NCBI RefSeq assembly: GCF_900188185.1 | Contig: NZ_FZPA01000006.1 | Coordinates: forward strand, 151,980-215,979 | Reading direction: 5' to 3' | Origin: Sphingopyxis indica | GTDB taxonomy: Bacteria > Pseudomonadota > Alphaproteobacteria > Sphingomonadales > Sphingomonadaceae | Length of the DNA: 64,000 bases | Shown: positions 33,013 to 41,266 of the stretch, in pieces | Position numbering within the stretch: position 1 is the stretch's first letter | Layout of the letters: each line of letters begins with the position of its first letter | Program-made: the position numbers and the translations under genes | The notes under the pieces: model-generated | Databases searched by the model: none | Told to the model about the DNA's origin: nothing | The model's input: the letters and a program-made list of their open reading frames with translations, nothing else

Positions 33013-35526
33013 ATGGCCGCCGACACCTCGTCCCATTTTCGCTACCGTCTGCGCCGCGACAGCAATGCCGTTCTCGGCTGGCTGCGCGAGATGTGGACGC
33101 GCCGCTGGTTCCGCTGGCTCGGCTATCTCGCCATTGCAGGGCTGCTCGGCCTCGCGCTGATCTGGGCGATCTTCGCGCGCGACCTGCCCTCGGTCGATCA
33201 GCTGCGCGACTATGAACCGCCGCTGCCGACGATGGTGCGCGACGGCGAGGGCAAGCCGGTACACAGCTATGCGCGCGAGCGCCGCGTCCAGCTCGACTAC
33301 AGCGAATATCCGCCGCTGCTCGTCCGCGCCTTCCTCGCCGCCGAGGACCGCACCTTCTTTCAGCACGGCGGCATCGACTATCCCGGCATCGTCAGCGCGA
33401 TCATCACCAATCTGCAGAACGATGGCCGTCCCGTCGGCGCTTCGACGATCACCCAGCAGGTCGCGAAGAATCTGCTGCTCACCAACGAGGTCAGCTATAC
33501 GCGCAAGATCCGCGAGGCGATTCTCGCGAAGCGCATCGAGGCGGCGCTGTCCAAGGAACAGATCCTCGAACTCTATCTCAACGAAATCCCGCTCGGGCGT
33601 CGCAGCTTCGGGGTGCAGGCGGCGAGCCGCGCCTATTTCGACAAGGATGTCGATCAGCTCGCGCTGCACGAAATGGCCTTCCTCGCGATCCTGCCCAAGG
33701 CGCCCGAAACCTATGGCCGCGCGCGCAATGCCGAAAAGGCGCTGGCGCGGCGCAATTTCGTGCTCAAGGAAATGGAGCGCAACGGCTGGATCAGCAAGGC
33801 GCAGCGCGACGCCGCGCAGGCGCAGCCGCTCGGCCTGTCCGAAAGCGGCAATCGCGCGGTCGAGCAGGTTGGCGGCTATTATATGGAAGAGGTGCGCCGC
33901 CAGCTGATCGAGCAGTTCGGCGAAACCGCCGAGGACGGGCCGCACAGCGTCTATGCCGGCGGCCTGTGGGTGCGCACCGCCTATGACGACAAGATGCAGC
34001 AGGCGACGGCCAAGGCGCTGCGCGAAGGCATGATCCGTTACGACCGCGGCAAGGGCTGGTCGGGGCCGATCGCGACGATCGAGGCCGACGATCAATGGGC
34101 GAGCCGCCTCGCCTCGAGCTTCAAGACGGTCGACTATGCGGATTGGCGCATCGCCGCAGTGCTGTCGAAAACGGGCAGCGAGGCCCGCATCGGCTTTGCC
34201 GACGGCAGCACCGGCCGCCTGCCCGCGAGCGCGGCGCAGATGGGCTATCGCAAGCGCGGGACGAGCGCCTTCGTCGCGATGAAGCCCGGCGACCTGATCG
34301 CGGTCGCGCCGAGCGGCGGCGGCAGCTTTTCGCTCCGCAACATTCCCGAAGTGTCGGGCGGCATGGTTGTCGAAAGCCCGCATTCGGGCCGCATCTATGC
34401 GATGCAGGGCGGCTTCGACGTGCGCCTCTCCTCGTTCAACCGCGCGACGCAGGCCGAGCGCCAACCGGGCTCGACGATCAAGCCCTTCGTCTATGCGACC
34501 GCGCTCGACAATGGCATGACCCCCGCGACGATGATCGTCGACGGGCCGTTCTGCGTCTATCAGGGCGCCGGACTCGGCACCAAATGCTTCCGCAACTTCG
34601 GCAATTCGGGCGGCAGCGGCGAGCATACGATGCGCTGGGGCCTCGAACAGTCGCGCAACCTGATGACCGTGCGCACCGCGAGCCAGATCGGCATGGAGCC
34701 GATCGTGGAGACGATTCGGACGATGGGGATCGGCCAGCACGAACCCTATCTTTCGACCGCGCTCGGCGCCGGGACGACGACGGTCGAGCGAATGGTCAAC
34801 GCCTTTTCGATGCTCGCCAATCACGGCCGCGCGCTGACCCCGCACCTGATCGACTATGTTCAGGACCGGCGCGGCAAGGTGATCCTGCCCCGGAACTGGC
34901 GCCCGTGCCAGGGCTGCAACAAGCCCGATTGGGACGGGCGGCCGATGCCGCGCTTCGCGCCCTCGGGCAAGCAGCTGATGGACCCGATGACCGCCTATCA
35001 GGTCGTCCACATGCTCGAAGGCGTCGTCCAGCGCGGCACCGCGCAGCGGCTGCGCGACCTCGGCGTACCGATGTTCGGCAAGACCGGGACGACGACGGGG
35101 CCGAAGGACGTCTGGTTCATCGGCGGCACGCCCGACATCGTCGCCGGCCTCTATCTGGGCTTCGACCAGCCGCGCAACATGGGCGGCTATGCGCAGGGCG
35201 GCAGCCTCGCCGCGCCGGTATTCAAGCAATTCTATCAGGCCGCGCTCGCCGGCCGCCAGCCGGTGCCCTTCACCGCGCCCAGGAATATCCGCATGGTGCG
35301 CATCGACCGCCGTTCGGGCCGCCGCGTCTATGGCGCGTGGCCGACGAGCGATCCGAAAGCCTCGATCATCTGGGAGGCCTTCAAGCCCGAAAGCGAGCCC
35401 AGGCGGACGATCCGCGAAGAGGAAATCAAGCCGTCGAAGCCGGCCAAGCAGCCCGACGCGCCGGTCCAGCAGGGCGGGCGGCGCAGCGACGCCGACTTCC
35501 TGGAAGATCGCGACGGCATCATCTGA
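33013..35526 (+). CDS. mrcA: Class A penicillin-binding protein 1A
   Basis: An 837-residue bifunctional peptidoglycan synthase. A membrane anchor lies at about residues 36-55 (LGYLAIAGLLGLALIWAIFA). The GT51 glycosyltransferase has the catalytic Glu in FLAAEDRTFFQHGGIDYPG and LELYLNEIPLGRRSFG. An OB-like insert follows, then the transpeptidase with SXXK in RQPGSTIKPFVYA, the SRN motif in LEQSRNLMTVR and KTGTT. It extends glycan strands and cross-links peptides in the periplasm. The Lys/Pro-rich C-terminal tail is disordered. It precedes prfB, as in related genomes. Confidence 0.95.
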   Translation: MAADTSSHFRYRLRRDSNAVLGWLREMWTRRWFRWLGYLAIAGLLGLALIWAIFARDLPSVDQLRDYEPPLPTMVRDGEGKPVHSYARERRVQLDYSEYPPLLVRAFLAAEDRTFFQHGGIDYPGIVSAIITNLQNDGRPVGASTITQQVAKNLLLTNEVSYTRKIREAILAKRIEAALSKEQILELYLNEIPLGRRSFGVQAASRAYFDKDVDQLALHEMAFLAILPKAPETYGRARNAEKALARRNFVLKEMERNGWISKAQRDAAQAQPLGLSESGNRAVEQVGGYYMEEVRRQLIEQFGETAEDGPHSVYAGGLWVRTAYDDKMQQATAKALREGMIRYDRGKGWSGPIATIEADDQWASRLASSFKTVDYADWRIAAVLSKTGSEARIGFADGSTGRLPASAAQMGYRKRGTSAFVAMKPGDLIAVAPSGGGSFSLRNIPEVSGGMVVESPHSGRIYAMQGGFDVRLSSFNRATQAERQPGSTIKPFVYATALDNGMTPATMIVDGPFCVYQGAGLGTKCFRNFGNSGGSGEHTMRWGLEQSRNLMTVRTASQIGMEPIVETIRTMGIGQHEPYLSTALGAGTTTVERMVNAFSMLANHGRALTPHLIDYVQDRRGKVILPRNWRPCQGCNKPDWDGRPMPRFAPSGKQLMDPMTAYQVVHMLEGVVQRGTAQRLRDLGVPMFGKTGTTTGPKDVWFIGGTPDIVAGLYLGFDQPRNMGGYAQGGSLAAPVFKQFYQAALAGRQPVPFTAPRNIRMVRIDRRSGRRVYGAWPTSDPKASIIWEAFKPESEPRRTIREEEIKPSKPAKQPDAPVQQGGRRSDADFLEDRDGII

Positions 35527-35608
35527 CGCCCGGCCGGCGGCGCGCGCGGGGCTTTTCCTCGGGCGCGCCAGCCACTAAGGCCGGACGCATCTATTCAGGA
35601 GCACAGAC

Positions 35609-36736
35609 ATGCGCGCCGAAGCGCAGGACCATATCGACAAGATCAACGCCGCGCTCGCGCTGCTGCGCCGCTTTCTCGACTGGGATCGCGCGCTGCGGCG
35701 GCTCGACGAGCTTAACGCCAAGGTCGAAGACCCGGCGCTTTGGGACAATCCAAAGGCGGCGCAAGAGGTGATGCGCGAACGCCGCCGCCTCGACGAGGCG
35801 GTCACCGCGACGCGCGCGATCGAAAAGGAAATGGCCGACACCGCCGAGCTGATCGAGCTTGCCGAGATGGAGGGCGACGAAGCGCTCGTCGACGATGCCG
35901 TCGAAAGCCTCGCCGCGCTCGCCGCGCGTGCCGAAGAGGATAAGGTCAAGGCGCTGCTCGCGGGCGAGGCCGACGGCAACGACGCCTATATCGAAGTCCA
36001 TGCGGGCGCCGGCGGCACCGAGAGCCAGGACTGGGCCGAAATGCTACAGCGCATGTATATGCGCTGGGCCGAAAAGCGCGGGATGAAGGTCGAGCTGATC
36101 GAATATCAGGCGGGCGAGCAGGCGGGGATCAAGTCGGCGACGATGCTGGTCAAGGGCGAAAATGCCTATGGCTATGCCAAGACCGAGAGCGGCGTTCACC
36201 GCCTCGTCCGCATCTCGCCCTACGACAGTTCGGCACGGCGCCACACCAGCTTCTCGAGCGTCTGGGTCTATCCGGTGATCGACGACAATATCGAGATCGA
36301 GATCAACGAAGGCGACCTCAAGATCGACACCTATCGCGCGTCGGGTGCGGGCGGACAGCATGTCAACACGACCGATTCGGCAGTGCGCATCACGCACATT
36401 CCGACCGGCATCGTCGTCGCGAGCCAGAACGATCGCTCGCAGCACAAGAATCGCGCGACCGCGATGGGGATGCTGAAGGCACGGATGTACGAGGCCGAGC
36501 TGCAAAAGCGCGAGGCCGCCGCGTCGGGCGAATATCAGGCGAAGACCGAAATCGGCTGGGGCCACCAGATCCGCTCCTATGTGCTTCAACCCTATCAGCT
36601 GGTGAAGGATCTGCGCACCGGCGTCACCTCGACCGCGCCGTCCGACGTGCTCGACGGCGCGCTCGACCCGTTCATGGCGGCGGCGCTGTCGCAGAAGGTG
36701 ACGGGCGAAAAGGTCGAGGTGGAGGACATCGACTGA
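35609..36736 (+). CDS. prfB: Peptide chain release factor 2
   Basis: A 375-residue factor that recognises UAA and UGA stop codons. The GGQ motif sits in [19 protein letters not shown]. The stop-codon tripeptide region reads [16 protein letters not shown], with SPY in place of the enterobacterial SPF. The N-terminal coiled region [18 protein letters not shown] is continuous with the rest, so the programmed +1 frameshift known from E. coli prfB is absent. The gene is followed, with a one-base overlap of TGA and ATG, by a methyltransferase-like lipoprotein gene. Confidence 0.95.
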   Translation: MRAEAQDHIDKINAALALLRRFLDWDRALRRLDELNAKVEDPALWDNPKAAQEVMRERRRLDEAVTATRAIEKEMADTAELIELAEMEGDEALVDDAVESLAALAARAEEDKVKALLAGEADGNDAYIEVHAGAGGTESQDWAEMLQRMYMRWAEKRGMKVELIEYQAGEQAGIKSATMLVKGENAYGYAKTESGVHRLVRISPYDSSARRHTSFSSVWVYPVIDDNIEIEINEGDLKIDTYRASGAGGQHVNTTDSAVRITHIPTGIVVASQNDRSQHKNRATAMGMLKARMYEAELQKREAAASGEYQAKTEIGWGHQIRSYVLQPYQLVKDLRTGVTSTAPSDVLDGALDPFMAAALSQKVTGEKVEVEDID

Positions 36737-37467
36737 TGGCGCGCGCGGGCGTCCGGGCGGGGCTTGCGGCGTGTGCGCTGCTCGTCCTGCTCGCCGGCTG
36801 CGATTCGCCGTGGAGCGACGACGACGACCGGATCGAGACGGCGCGCGACTTTCCGCCCGCCGACCGCCCCGTCGCTCCGGTCGGCGCGACCAAATGGTCG
36901 ACCGAAGAGGCGCGCGACCGCGTCAACGAGGCAGAGGACATCATGGATTCGTCAGGCGTCCGGCCCGGCATGACCGTCGCCGACATCGGTGCGGGCGACG
37001 GCTATTACACCGTGCGCCTCGCCGCGCGCGTCGGTGCGGGCGGGCGCGTGCTCGCGCAGGACATCCAGCCCGAAGTGATCGAGCGGCTCGCCGACCGCGT
37101 CGCGCGCGAACGGCTCGACAATGTGTCGCTGAAGCTGGGCGCGGTCGACGATCCGCGGCTGCCGCAGAACAGCTTCGACCGCGTCTTCATGGTGCATATG
37201 TATCACGAGATCGGCGAGCCTTACGCTTTCCTCTGGCGGCTGCGCCCGGCACTGCGCCAAGGCGGGCAGGTGATCGTGGTCGACGGCGACCGCCCGATCG
37301 AAAAGCACGGAACGCCGTTCCGCCTGCTCGTCTGCGAGTTCGAGGCGGTGGGCTACAAGCTCCTGTCCTATGACGACAAGCAGACCGCGGGCGGCTATCT
37401 CGCGCGCTTCGTCCCCGCGGGGCAGCGGCCCGAACCCGGCGCGATCAAGGTGTGCGAGAATCCGTGA
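36736..37467 (+). CDS. SAM-dependent methyltransferase-like lipoprotein
   Basis: A 243-residue protein with a lipobox signal (LAACALLVLLAGC) followed by an acidic linker (DDDDR) and a class I methyltransferase core: MTVADIGAGDGYYTVRLA (SAM loop), VLAQDIQPEVIERLADR, and SFDRVFMVHMYHEI. The predicted export is odd, since SAM is not known in the periplasm; the protein could be cytosolic if the hydrophobic start is not processed, or it could have lost methyl transfer. The start overlaps the prfB stop by one base. It is not PrmC, which lacks a lipobox and carries NPPY. Confidence 0.75.
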   Translation: MARAGVRAGLAACALLVLLAGCDSPWSDDDDRIETARDFPPADRPVAPVGATKWSTEEARDRVNEAEDIMDSSGVRPGMTVADIGAGDGYYTVRLAARVGAGGRVLAQDIQPEVIERLADRVARERLDNVSLKLGAVDDPRLPQNSFDRVFMVHMYHEIGEPYAFLWRLRPALRQGGQVIVVDGDRPIEKHGTPFRLLVCEFEAVGYKLLSYDDKQTAGGYLARFVPAGQRPEPGAIKVCENP

Positions 37468-37503
37468 ATCCGGATAGGGAGCCGACACCCGCCGGTCTCG
37501 AGC

Positions 37504-37587
37504 GTGTCCCCGCGAAGGCGGGGACCCATCTCCTGCCGGCTCAACATGGCAACGACGGAAGATGGGCTCCCGCCTTCGCGGGAGCAC
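37504..37587. repeat. Palindromic element, family C (copy 1)
   Basis: Arms GTGTCCCCGCGAAGGCGGGG and CTCCCGCCTTCGCGGGAGCAC with inner CCCATCT / AGATGGG, in the gap between the convergent methyltransferase and DsrE genes. Copy 2, in reverse orientation, is at 49322-49406. Confidence 0.9.
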
Positions 37588-37597
37588 AGGGTCATTA

Positions 37598-37963
37598 TCA
37601 ATAGGCGACTAGTCGTTCCTCATCGTCCATCGCCGCCAGAAAGCCGACCAGCCCGCCCATCCGCGCCCCGGGCACAAGGTCCCCGGCCGTCAGTCCCGCC
37701 AGCGCAAGGCCCGACTGGCAGGCGATGAGTTCGACCTCCATCGCCGCGGCTTCCTCGATCATCTGTGCAAGATCGGGCTGTCCCGCGGCGCGGCGCGCGG
37801 CGTCGCCGGCAAAGCCGGCCGGCGCGCGCAACAGCGCCACCGCCTCGCCCTGCACGAACATCCGCACGCGGCCGCCGAGCGCCGCCGCCGCCATCGCGGT
37901 TTCGAGCGCGGCATAGAGGCGCGCGCCGTCGCCGCTCGCGACGATCAGGCTCAGCCCCCGCAT
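37598..37963 (-). CDS. DsrE family protein
   Basis: A 121-residue protein of the DsrE/TusD fold, with VASGDGARLYAALETAMAAAALG at the N-terminus, VRMFVQGEAV and the Cys-bearing segment ELIACQSGLALAGLTAGDL. Members carry or relay sulfane sulfur, or act as small cytosolic subunits of unknown role. The single cysteine lies where sulfur-relay DsrE proteins have theirs. It overlaps the preceding E1-like gene by 13 bp, so the two are translationally linked and may act together in sulfur transfer. Confidence 0.75.
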   Translation of the reverse strand: MRGLSLIVASGDGARLYAALETAMAAAALGGRVRMFVQGEAVALLRAPAGFAGDAARRAAGQPDLAQMIEEAAAMEVELIACQSGLALAGLTAGDLVPGARMGGLVGFLAAMDDEERLVAY

Positions 37964-38700
37964 ATCGGACACGCGGGGTCTTTTGCGATGCCGACCTCGC
38001 GCCAGCGCCGCTCGAGCATGTCGAGGATCGCGAGCCGCCCCACGAGCGACCGGCCCCAGCCGGTGAGCGCGCGCACGCCCTCGAGCGCTGCCATCGTCCC
38101 GACCATCCCGGCAAGCGCCCCCATCACCCCCGTTTCGGCGCAGTTGATCCCCTCGCGGTCGGGATCGTCGCCGACGAGGCACGCATAGCAGGGGGCGTCG
38201 CCGCGCCAGCCTTCATAGAGCGCGATCTGCCCCTCGAAGGCGCCGATCGCCGCGCTCAAAAGCGGGATTTCGAGCGCGACGGCGGCGCGGTTAACGGCCA
38301 GCCGCGTGTCGAAATTGTCGCAGCCGTCGAGGATCAGGTCGGCCCCCGCGAGCAGCGCTTCGGCGTTGGCCCCCCCGATCCGCTCGGTCACCATCGCGCA
38401 GTCGACGTGCGGGTTGATCCGCCACACCGCCTCGGCGGCGACGATCACCTTGGGCGATCCGACGTCGACGTCGGTGAAGAGCGGCTGGCGATGGAGGTTC
38501 GACAGCTCGACGACATCGTCGTCGATGATCGTCAGCCTGCCGACCCCCGCCGCGGCAAGATAGGTGATCGCCGGGCAGCCGATCCCGCCCGCGCCGATCA
38601 CCGCGACATGGCTGGCCTTCAGCTTCGCCTGCCCCGCGCCGCCGAACTGCGGCACGATGATCTGGCGGGCGTAGCGGTCGAGTTCGGCGTCGGTCAGCAA
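37951..38700 (-). CDS. HesA/MoeB/ThiF family E1-like adenylyltransferase
   Basis: A 249-residue ATP-dependent enzyme that adenylates the C-terminal Gly of small sulfur-carrier proteins such as ThiS or MoaD. Motifs are RYARQIIVPQFGGAGQ, VIGAGGIGCPA (nucleotide loop), ELSNLHRQPLF, DGCDNFDTRLAVNR, a Cys in GINCAETGVMG and the zinc pairs CYAC and CPIC. The conserved N-terminus LTDAELDRYARQ begins at a TTG codon (38700), one base after the dut stop, which makes TTG the likely start. No rhodanese domain follows; the adjacent DsrE protein could serve as sulfur donor, which is inference. Confidence 0.85.
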   Translation of the reverse strand: MLTDAELDRYARQIIVPQFGGAGQAKLKASHVAVIGAGGIGCPAITYLAAAGVGRLTIIDDDVVELSNLHRQPLFTDVDVGSPKVIVAAEAVWRINPHVDCAMVTERIGGANAEALLAGADLILDGCDNFDTRLAVNRAAVALEIPLLSAAIGAFEGQIALYEGWRGDAPCYACLVGDDPDREGINCAETGVMGALAGMVGTMAALEGVRALTGWGRSLVGRLAILDMLERRWREVGIAKDPACPICGG

Positions 38701-38701
38701 A

Positions 38702-39250
38702 TCACTCGCCCGAACGCCGCATCTTGATCGCGGCGAGCGAGCCGACGTTCGCCGGACTCGCCGCTTCGGCCTTCGCATCGCTCGCGAGCCCGGTCGAGCC
38801 GAAGCCCCCCGCGCCGCGCACGGTATCGTCGAGCGCGGCGACCTCGGCAAAGGTCGCGCGCTGCACCGGCGCGGGGACGAGCTGCGCGATGCGGTCGCCG
38901 CGCCTGATCTCGAAATTATCCTCGGACAGATTCGCAAGGATCACCTTCACCTCGCCGCGATAGTCGCTGTCGATCGTCCCCGGCGTGTTGAGACAGGTTA
39001 TGCCGTGCTTGAGCGCGAGCCCCGAGCGCGGGCGCACCTGCACTTCATAGCCCGCGGGAATCGCCATCGCGAAACCCGTCGCGACGGCGTGGCGGGTGCC
39101 GGGGCGCAGGGTCAGCGTCTCGGCCGCGACGACGTCCATTCCCGCCGCGCCGTCGGACGCATAGGCGGGCAGCGGCAGGCCGCCGCCGTTGGGCAGGCGC
39201 TGAAGGCGGATTTCAATCGGAATCAAGGGGTGAACGGAGGTCGAGGTCAT
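38702..39250 (-). CDS. dut: dUTP diphosphatase
   Basis: A 182-residue trimeric dUTPase that converts dUTP to dUMP. All five motifs are visible: [42 protein letters not shown] and the C-terminal [10 protein letters not shown]. After motif 5 there is an extra tail of about 26 residues ([16 protein letters not shown]...), longer than the usual end of the protein. The ATG at 39250 overlaps the 3' end of coaBC by 38 bp. Genes coaBC and dut are neighbours in many proteobacteria. Confidence 0.95.
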   Translation of the reverse strand: MTSTSVHPLIPIEIRLQRLPNGGGLPLPAYASDGAAGMDVVAAETLTLRPGTRHAVATGFAMAIPAGYEVQVRPRSGLALKHGITCLNTPGTIDSDYRGEVKVILANLSEDNFEIRRGDRIAQLVPAPVQRATFAEVAALDDTVRGAGGFGSTGLASDAKAEAASPANVGSLAAIKMRRSGE

Positions 39251-40562
39251 CGGCGATCTTTTCCATCAATTTGCGGGCGACGGCGCCCTTGGGCAGCCGG
39301 TCCCAGCTTTCTACGCCCGCTTTGCTAATGATATGCACCCGATTCGTCTCGCCCCCCATCGGGTCGGCCGACACATCGTTGGCGACAATCCAGTCGCACC
39401 CCTTTCGGGCGAGCTTGGCCTCGGCGTGCGCGATCACATCGTTGGTTTCGGCGGCGAAGCCGACCAGCAGCGGCGGCCGGTCGGGGCTTTTCGCGACGCT
39501 CGCCAAAATGTCGGGATTTTCGGCGAGCGCGAGCGGCGGGACAGCGCCGCTGCCGTCCTTCTTGATCTTTTGCGCGCGCGTATCGGCGGCGCGCCAGTCG
39601 GCGACCGCGGCGACCATGATCGCGGCATCGGCGGGCAGGCCGCCCGCGACCTCCTCCGCCATCTCGCGCGCGGTTTCGACATCGACGCGGACCACGCCCG
39701 GCGGGGTCGGCAGCGGCACCGGCCCGGCGATCAGCAGCACCTCGGCACCGGCCTCGGCGGCGGCGGCGGCGATCGCGAAACCCTGCTTGCCGCTCGAGCG
39801 GTTGGCGATGTAGCGCACCGGGTCGATCGGCTCGTGCGTCGGCCCCGCGGTGATCAGGATGCGGCGGCCGTGCAGCGGGCGGTGGTTGGTCGGCGCGAAA
39901 TCGGGCTGGCCGCGAAAATCCCCCTCCCGCTTGCGGGAGGGGTTAGGGGAGGGCATGTCGACCTCCGCCTCTCCCGCAACAGGCCCTCCCCCGGCCCCTC
40001 CCGCAAGCGGGAGGGGAGAAGAAAGCGCCTCGACAATCGCGGCATGAATCGCCTCGGGTTCGGGAAGGCGGCCGGGGCCATATTCGCCGCACGCCATCTC
40101 GCCTTCGTCGGGCTGCATCACCGTCACCCCGTCGCCGCGCAGCGTGCTCACATTGCGCTGCGTCGCGGGGTGGAGCCACATGCGCACATTCATCGCGGGC
40201 GCCGCGAGCACCGGCTTGTCGGTCGCGAGCAGCAGGGTTGTCGCCAGATCGTCGGCGATGCCGCCAGCCATCTTCGCCATCAGGTCGGCGGTCGCGGGCG
40301 CGACGACGACCAGGTCGGCCTCGCGGCTCAGCTGGATATGCCCCATCTCGACCTCGTCCTTCAGGTCGAAGAGGCTGGTATAGACCTTGTTCTCGCTCAG
40401 CGCCGCGAGCGTCAGCGGCGTCACGAACTGCTCGCCCGCGCGCGTCAGCACGCAGCGCACGACATGCCCCGATTTGCGCAGGAGCCGGACGAGCTCGATG
40501 CTCTTATAGGCCGCGATGCCGCCGCCGATAATCAGCAGGATGCGTTTCGCCGTCATCGTCAT
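39213..40562 (-). CDS. coaBC: Bifunctional phosphopantothenoylcysteine decarboxylase / phosphopantothenate-cysteine ligase
   Basis: A 449-residue CoA-biosynthesis enzyme. The CoaC half (1-180) has the FMN site, His75 in [20 protein letters not shown] and the cysteine of [12 protein letters not shown]. The CoaB half starts at about 230 with [30 protein letters not shown] and includes the lysines of KIKKDG and VANDVS. Between them is an extra linker of about 45 residues; residues about 183-215 are encoded by a palindromic element (39920-40016) of the same family as the one at 13478-13575. The element keeps the frame open. The ATG overlaps the ccdB stop (ATGA); a second ATG two codons in is also possible. 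Confidence 0.95.
   Translation of the reverse strand: MTMTAKRILLIIGGGIAAYKSIELVRLLRKSGHVVRCVLTRAGEQFVTPLTLAALSENKVYTSLFDLKDEVEMGHIQLSREADLVVVAPATADLMAKMAGGIADDLATTLLLATDKPVLAAPAMNVRMWLHPATQRNVSTLRGDGVTVMQPDEGEMACGEYGPGRLPEPEAIHAAIVEALSSPLPLAGGAGGGPVAGEAEVDMPSPNPSRKREGDFRGQPDFAPTNHRPLHGRRILITAGPTHEPIDPVRYIANRSSGKQGFAIAAAAAEAGAEVLLIAGPVPLPTPPGVVRVDVETAREMAEEVAGGLPADAAIMVAAVADWRAADTRAQKIKKDGSGAVPPLALAENPDILASVAKSPDRPPLLVGFAAETNDVIAHAEAKLARKGCDWIVANDVSADPMGGETNRVHIISKAGVESWDRLPKGAVARKLMEKIADDLDLRSPLDSD
39920..40016. repeat. Palindromic element, family D (copy 2), inside coaBC
   Basis: A 97-bp inverted repeat (arms CCCCTCCCGCTTGCGGGAGG and CCTCCCGCAAGCGGGAGG, inner GGGGAGGGC / GCCCTCCCC) nearly identical in length and sequence to the element at 13478-13575. 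It lies entirely within the coaBC coding region and encodes the domain linker, with amino acids [11 protein letters not shown] on one arm and [10 protein letters not shown] on the other. Confidence 0.92.
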
Positions 40563-40855
40563 ACTCCGGTGAGCAGCACGTCGAGTGCGCCGGTGATGGT
40601 CAGGCCCTCTTCATTCAGGCTCATAACGACCTCGCCCAATTGACTGACCGGAATGGCGGCCGCGAACTGCGTGTACATCACATAGCTCGTTTCTTCGACG
40701 GTGAAGAGCGGATTGAGCCGGTGCGCAACGACATCGAATTGATCGGCGTGCAGCAGCGGCACGACGAGCCGCGTATTGAGATGGGTCAGCAATTCGGATT
40801 GGCAATCGATCACCAGATCGCCGTCTCTGGTGCGCCAGACGTCGAATTGTGCCAT
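40559..40855 (-). CDS. ccdB: CcdB family toxin-like protein
   Basis: A 98-residue protein with the CcdB fold: MAQFDVWRTRDGDLVIDCQSELL, then RLVVPLLHADQ, and the C-terminal [31 protein letters not shown]. CcdB poisons DNA gyrase through a C-terminal Trp-Gly-Ile; here the end reads Thr-Gly-Val, so the key Trp is missing and toxicity toward gyrase is doubtful. It follows ccdA with a one-base TGATG overlap and overlaps the coaBC start (ATGA), so it is embedded in the coaBC operon. Confidence 0.8.
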   Translation of the reverse strand: MAQFDVWRTRDGDLVIDCQSELLTHLNTRLVVPLLHADQFDVVAHRLNPLFTVEETSYVMYTQFAAAIPVSQLGEVVMSLNEEGLTITGALDVLLTGV

Positions 40856-41115
40856 CAGAAAAGCCGGTATTTGGCCAGCGGCAATCCATGCTTGCGGACA
40901 TAGTCGTTCGACGCTTCGATCGCGGCGCGATTCTCTTCCTGCCACGCCGCCTGGCGCGCCTTTTTGACCTCGGCCGCGAGCCCCGACTGGCACGCCTCGC
41001 TGACGTTGATGCCCAACCGCTTGGCCTCTTCGACCAAAGCGATGCTAAGCGACACGTTGGTCGGTCGCTTGGGTGTCGTCTTCGACAGCCGTTCGAATCG
41101 CGCCGATTCGTTCAT
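40855..41115 (-). CDS. ccdA: CcdA family antitoxin
   Basis: An 86-residue antitoxin. The N-terminal ribbon-helix-helix DNA-binding part is RPTNVSLSIALVEEAKRLGINVSEACQSGL; the C-terminal part (WQEENRAAIEASNDYVRKHGLPLAKYRLF) matches the toxin-wrapping segment of CcdA. Of two ATGs, the second (41115) is favoured because AAGGAGA lies six bases upstream of it. A palindrome upstream (41128-41146) is the probable site for autoregulation by the CcdA/CcdB complex. It is the first gene of the run that leads into coaBC and dut. Confidence 0.85.
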   Translation of the reverse strand: MNESARFERLSKTTPKRPTNVSLSIALVEEAKRLGINVSEACQSGLAAEVKKARQAAWQEENRAAIEASNDYVRKHGLPLAKYRLF

Positions 41116-41127
41116 CGCCATTCTCCT

Positions 41128-41146
41128 TGCGCATGATATATGCGCA
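41128..41146. promoter_or_regulatory. Operator palindrome upstream of ccdA
   Basis: Inverted repeat TGCGCAT / ATGCGCA with a 5-base spacer (GATAT); GCATGAT occurs twice in direct orientation (41131 and 41144). It lies 12 bp upstream of the ccdA start and covers an AT-rich hexamer that could serve as -10, fitting repression by a ribbon-helix-helix antitoxin. Confidence 0.6.
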
Positions 41147-41172
41147 TGATGGCCGCCGATCAATGCCCGGCC

Positions 41173-41212
41173 AGAGTGCCGGTTTTGATTCAATCAAAAC
41201 CGAACGCACTCT
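41173..41212. repeat. Long perfect hairpin in the ccdA / corA divergent gap
   Basis: The core is CGGTTTTGATT-C-AATCAAAACCG (11-bp arms), with outer arms AGAGTGC and GCACTCT. It sits between two divergent genes, so it is not a terminator for either. It may be an interspersed palindromic element or a protein binding site. Confidence 0.7.
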
Positions 41213-41266
41213 AGCGCGACATATCGGGTGCGATTATGCTCGCGCGAAAACAGCAGGATGCTGCCG

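Noticed and set aside
32842..35229. 795-codon minus-strand frame opposite mrcA
   Set aside because: Mirror frame of a GC-rich gene; starts within a palindromic element and has no motif.
41173..41212. Hairpin between ccdA and corA as terminator
   Set aside because: Both genes point away from it, so neither transcript would end here unless read in from outside.
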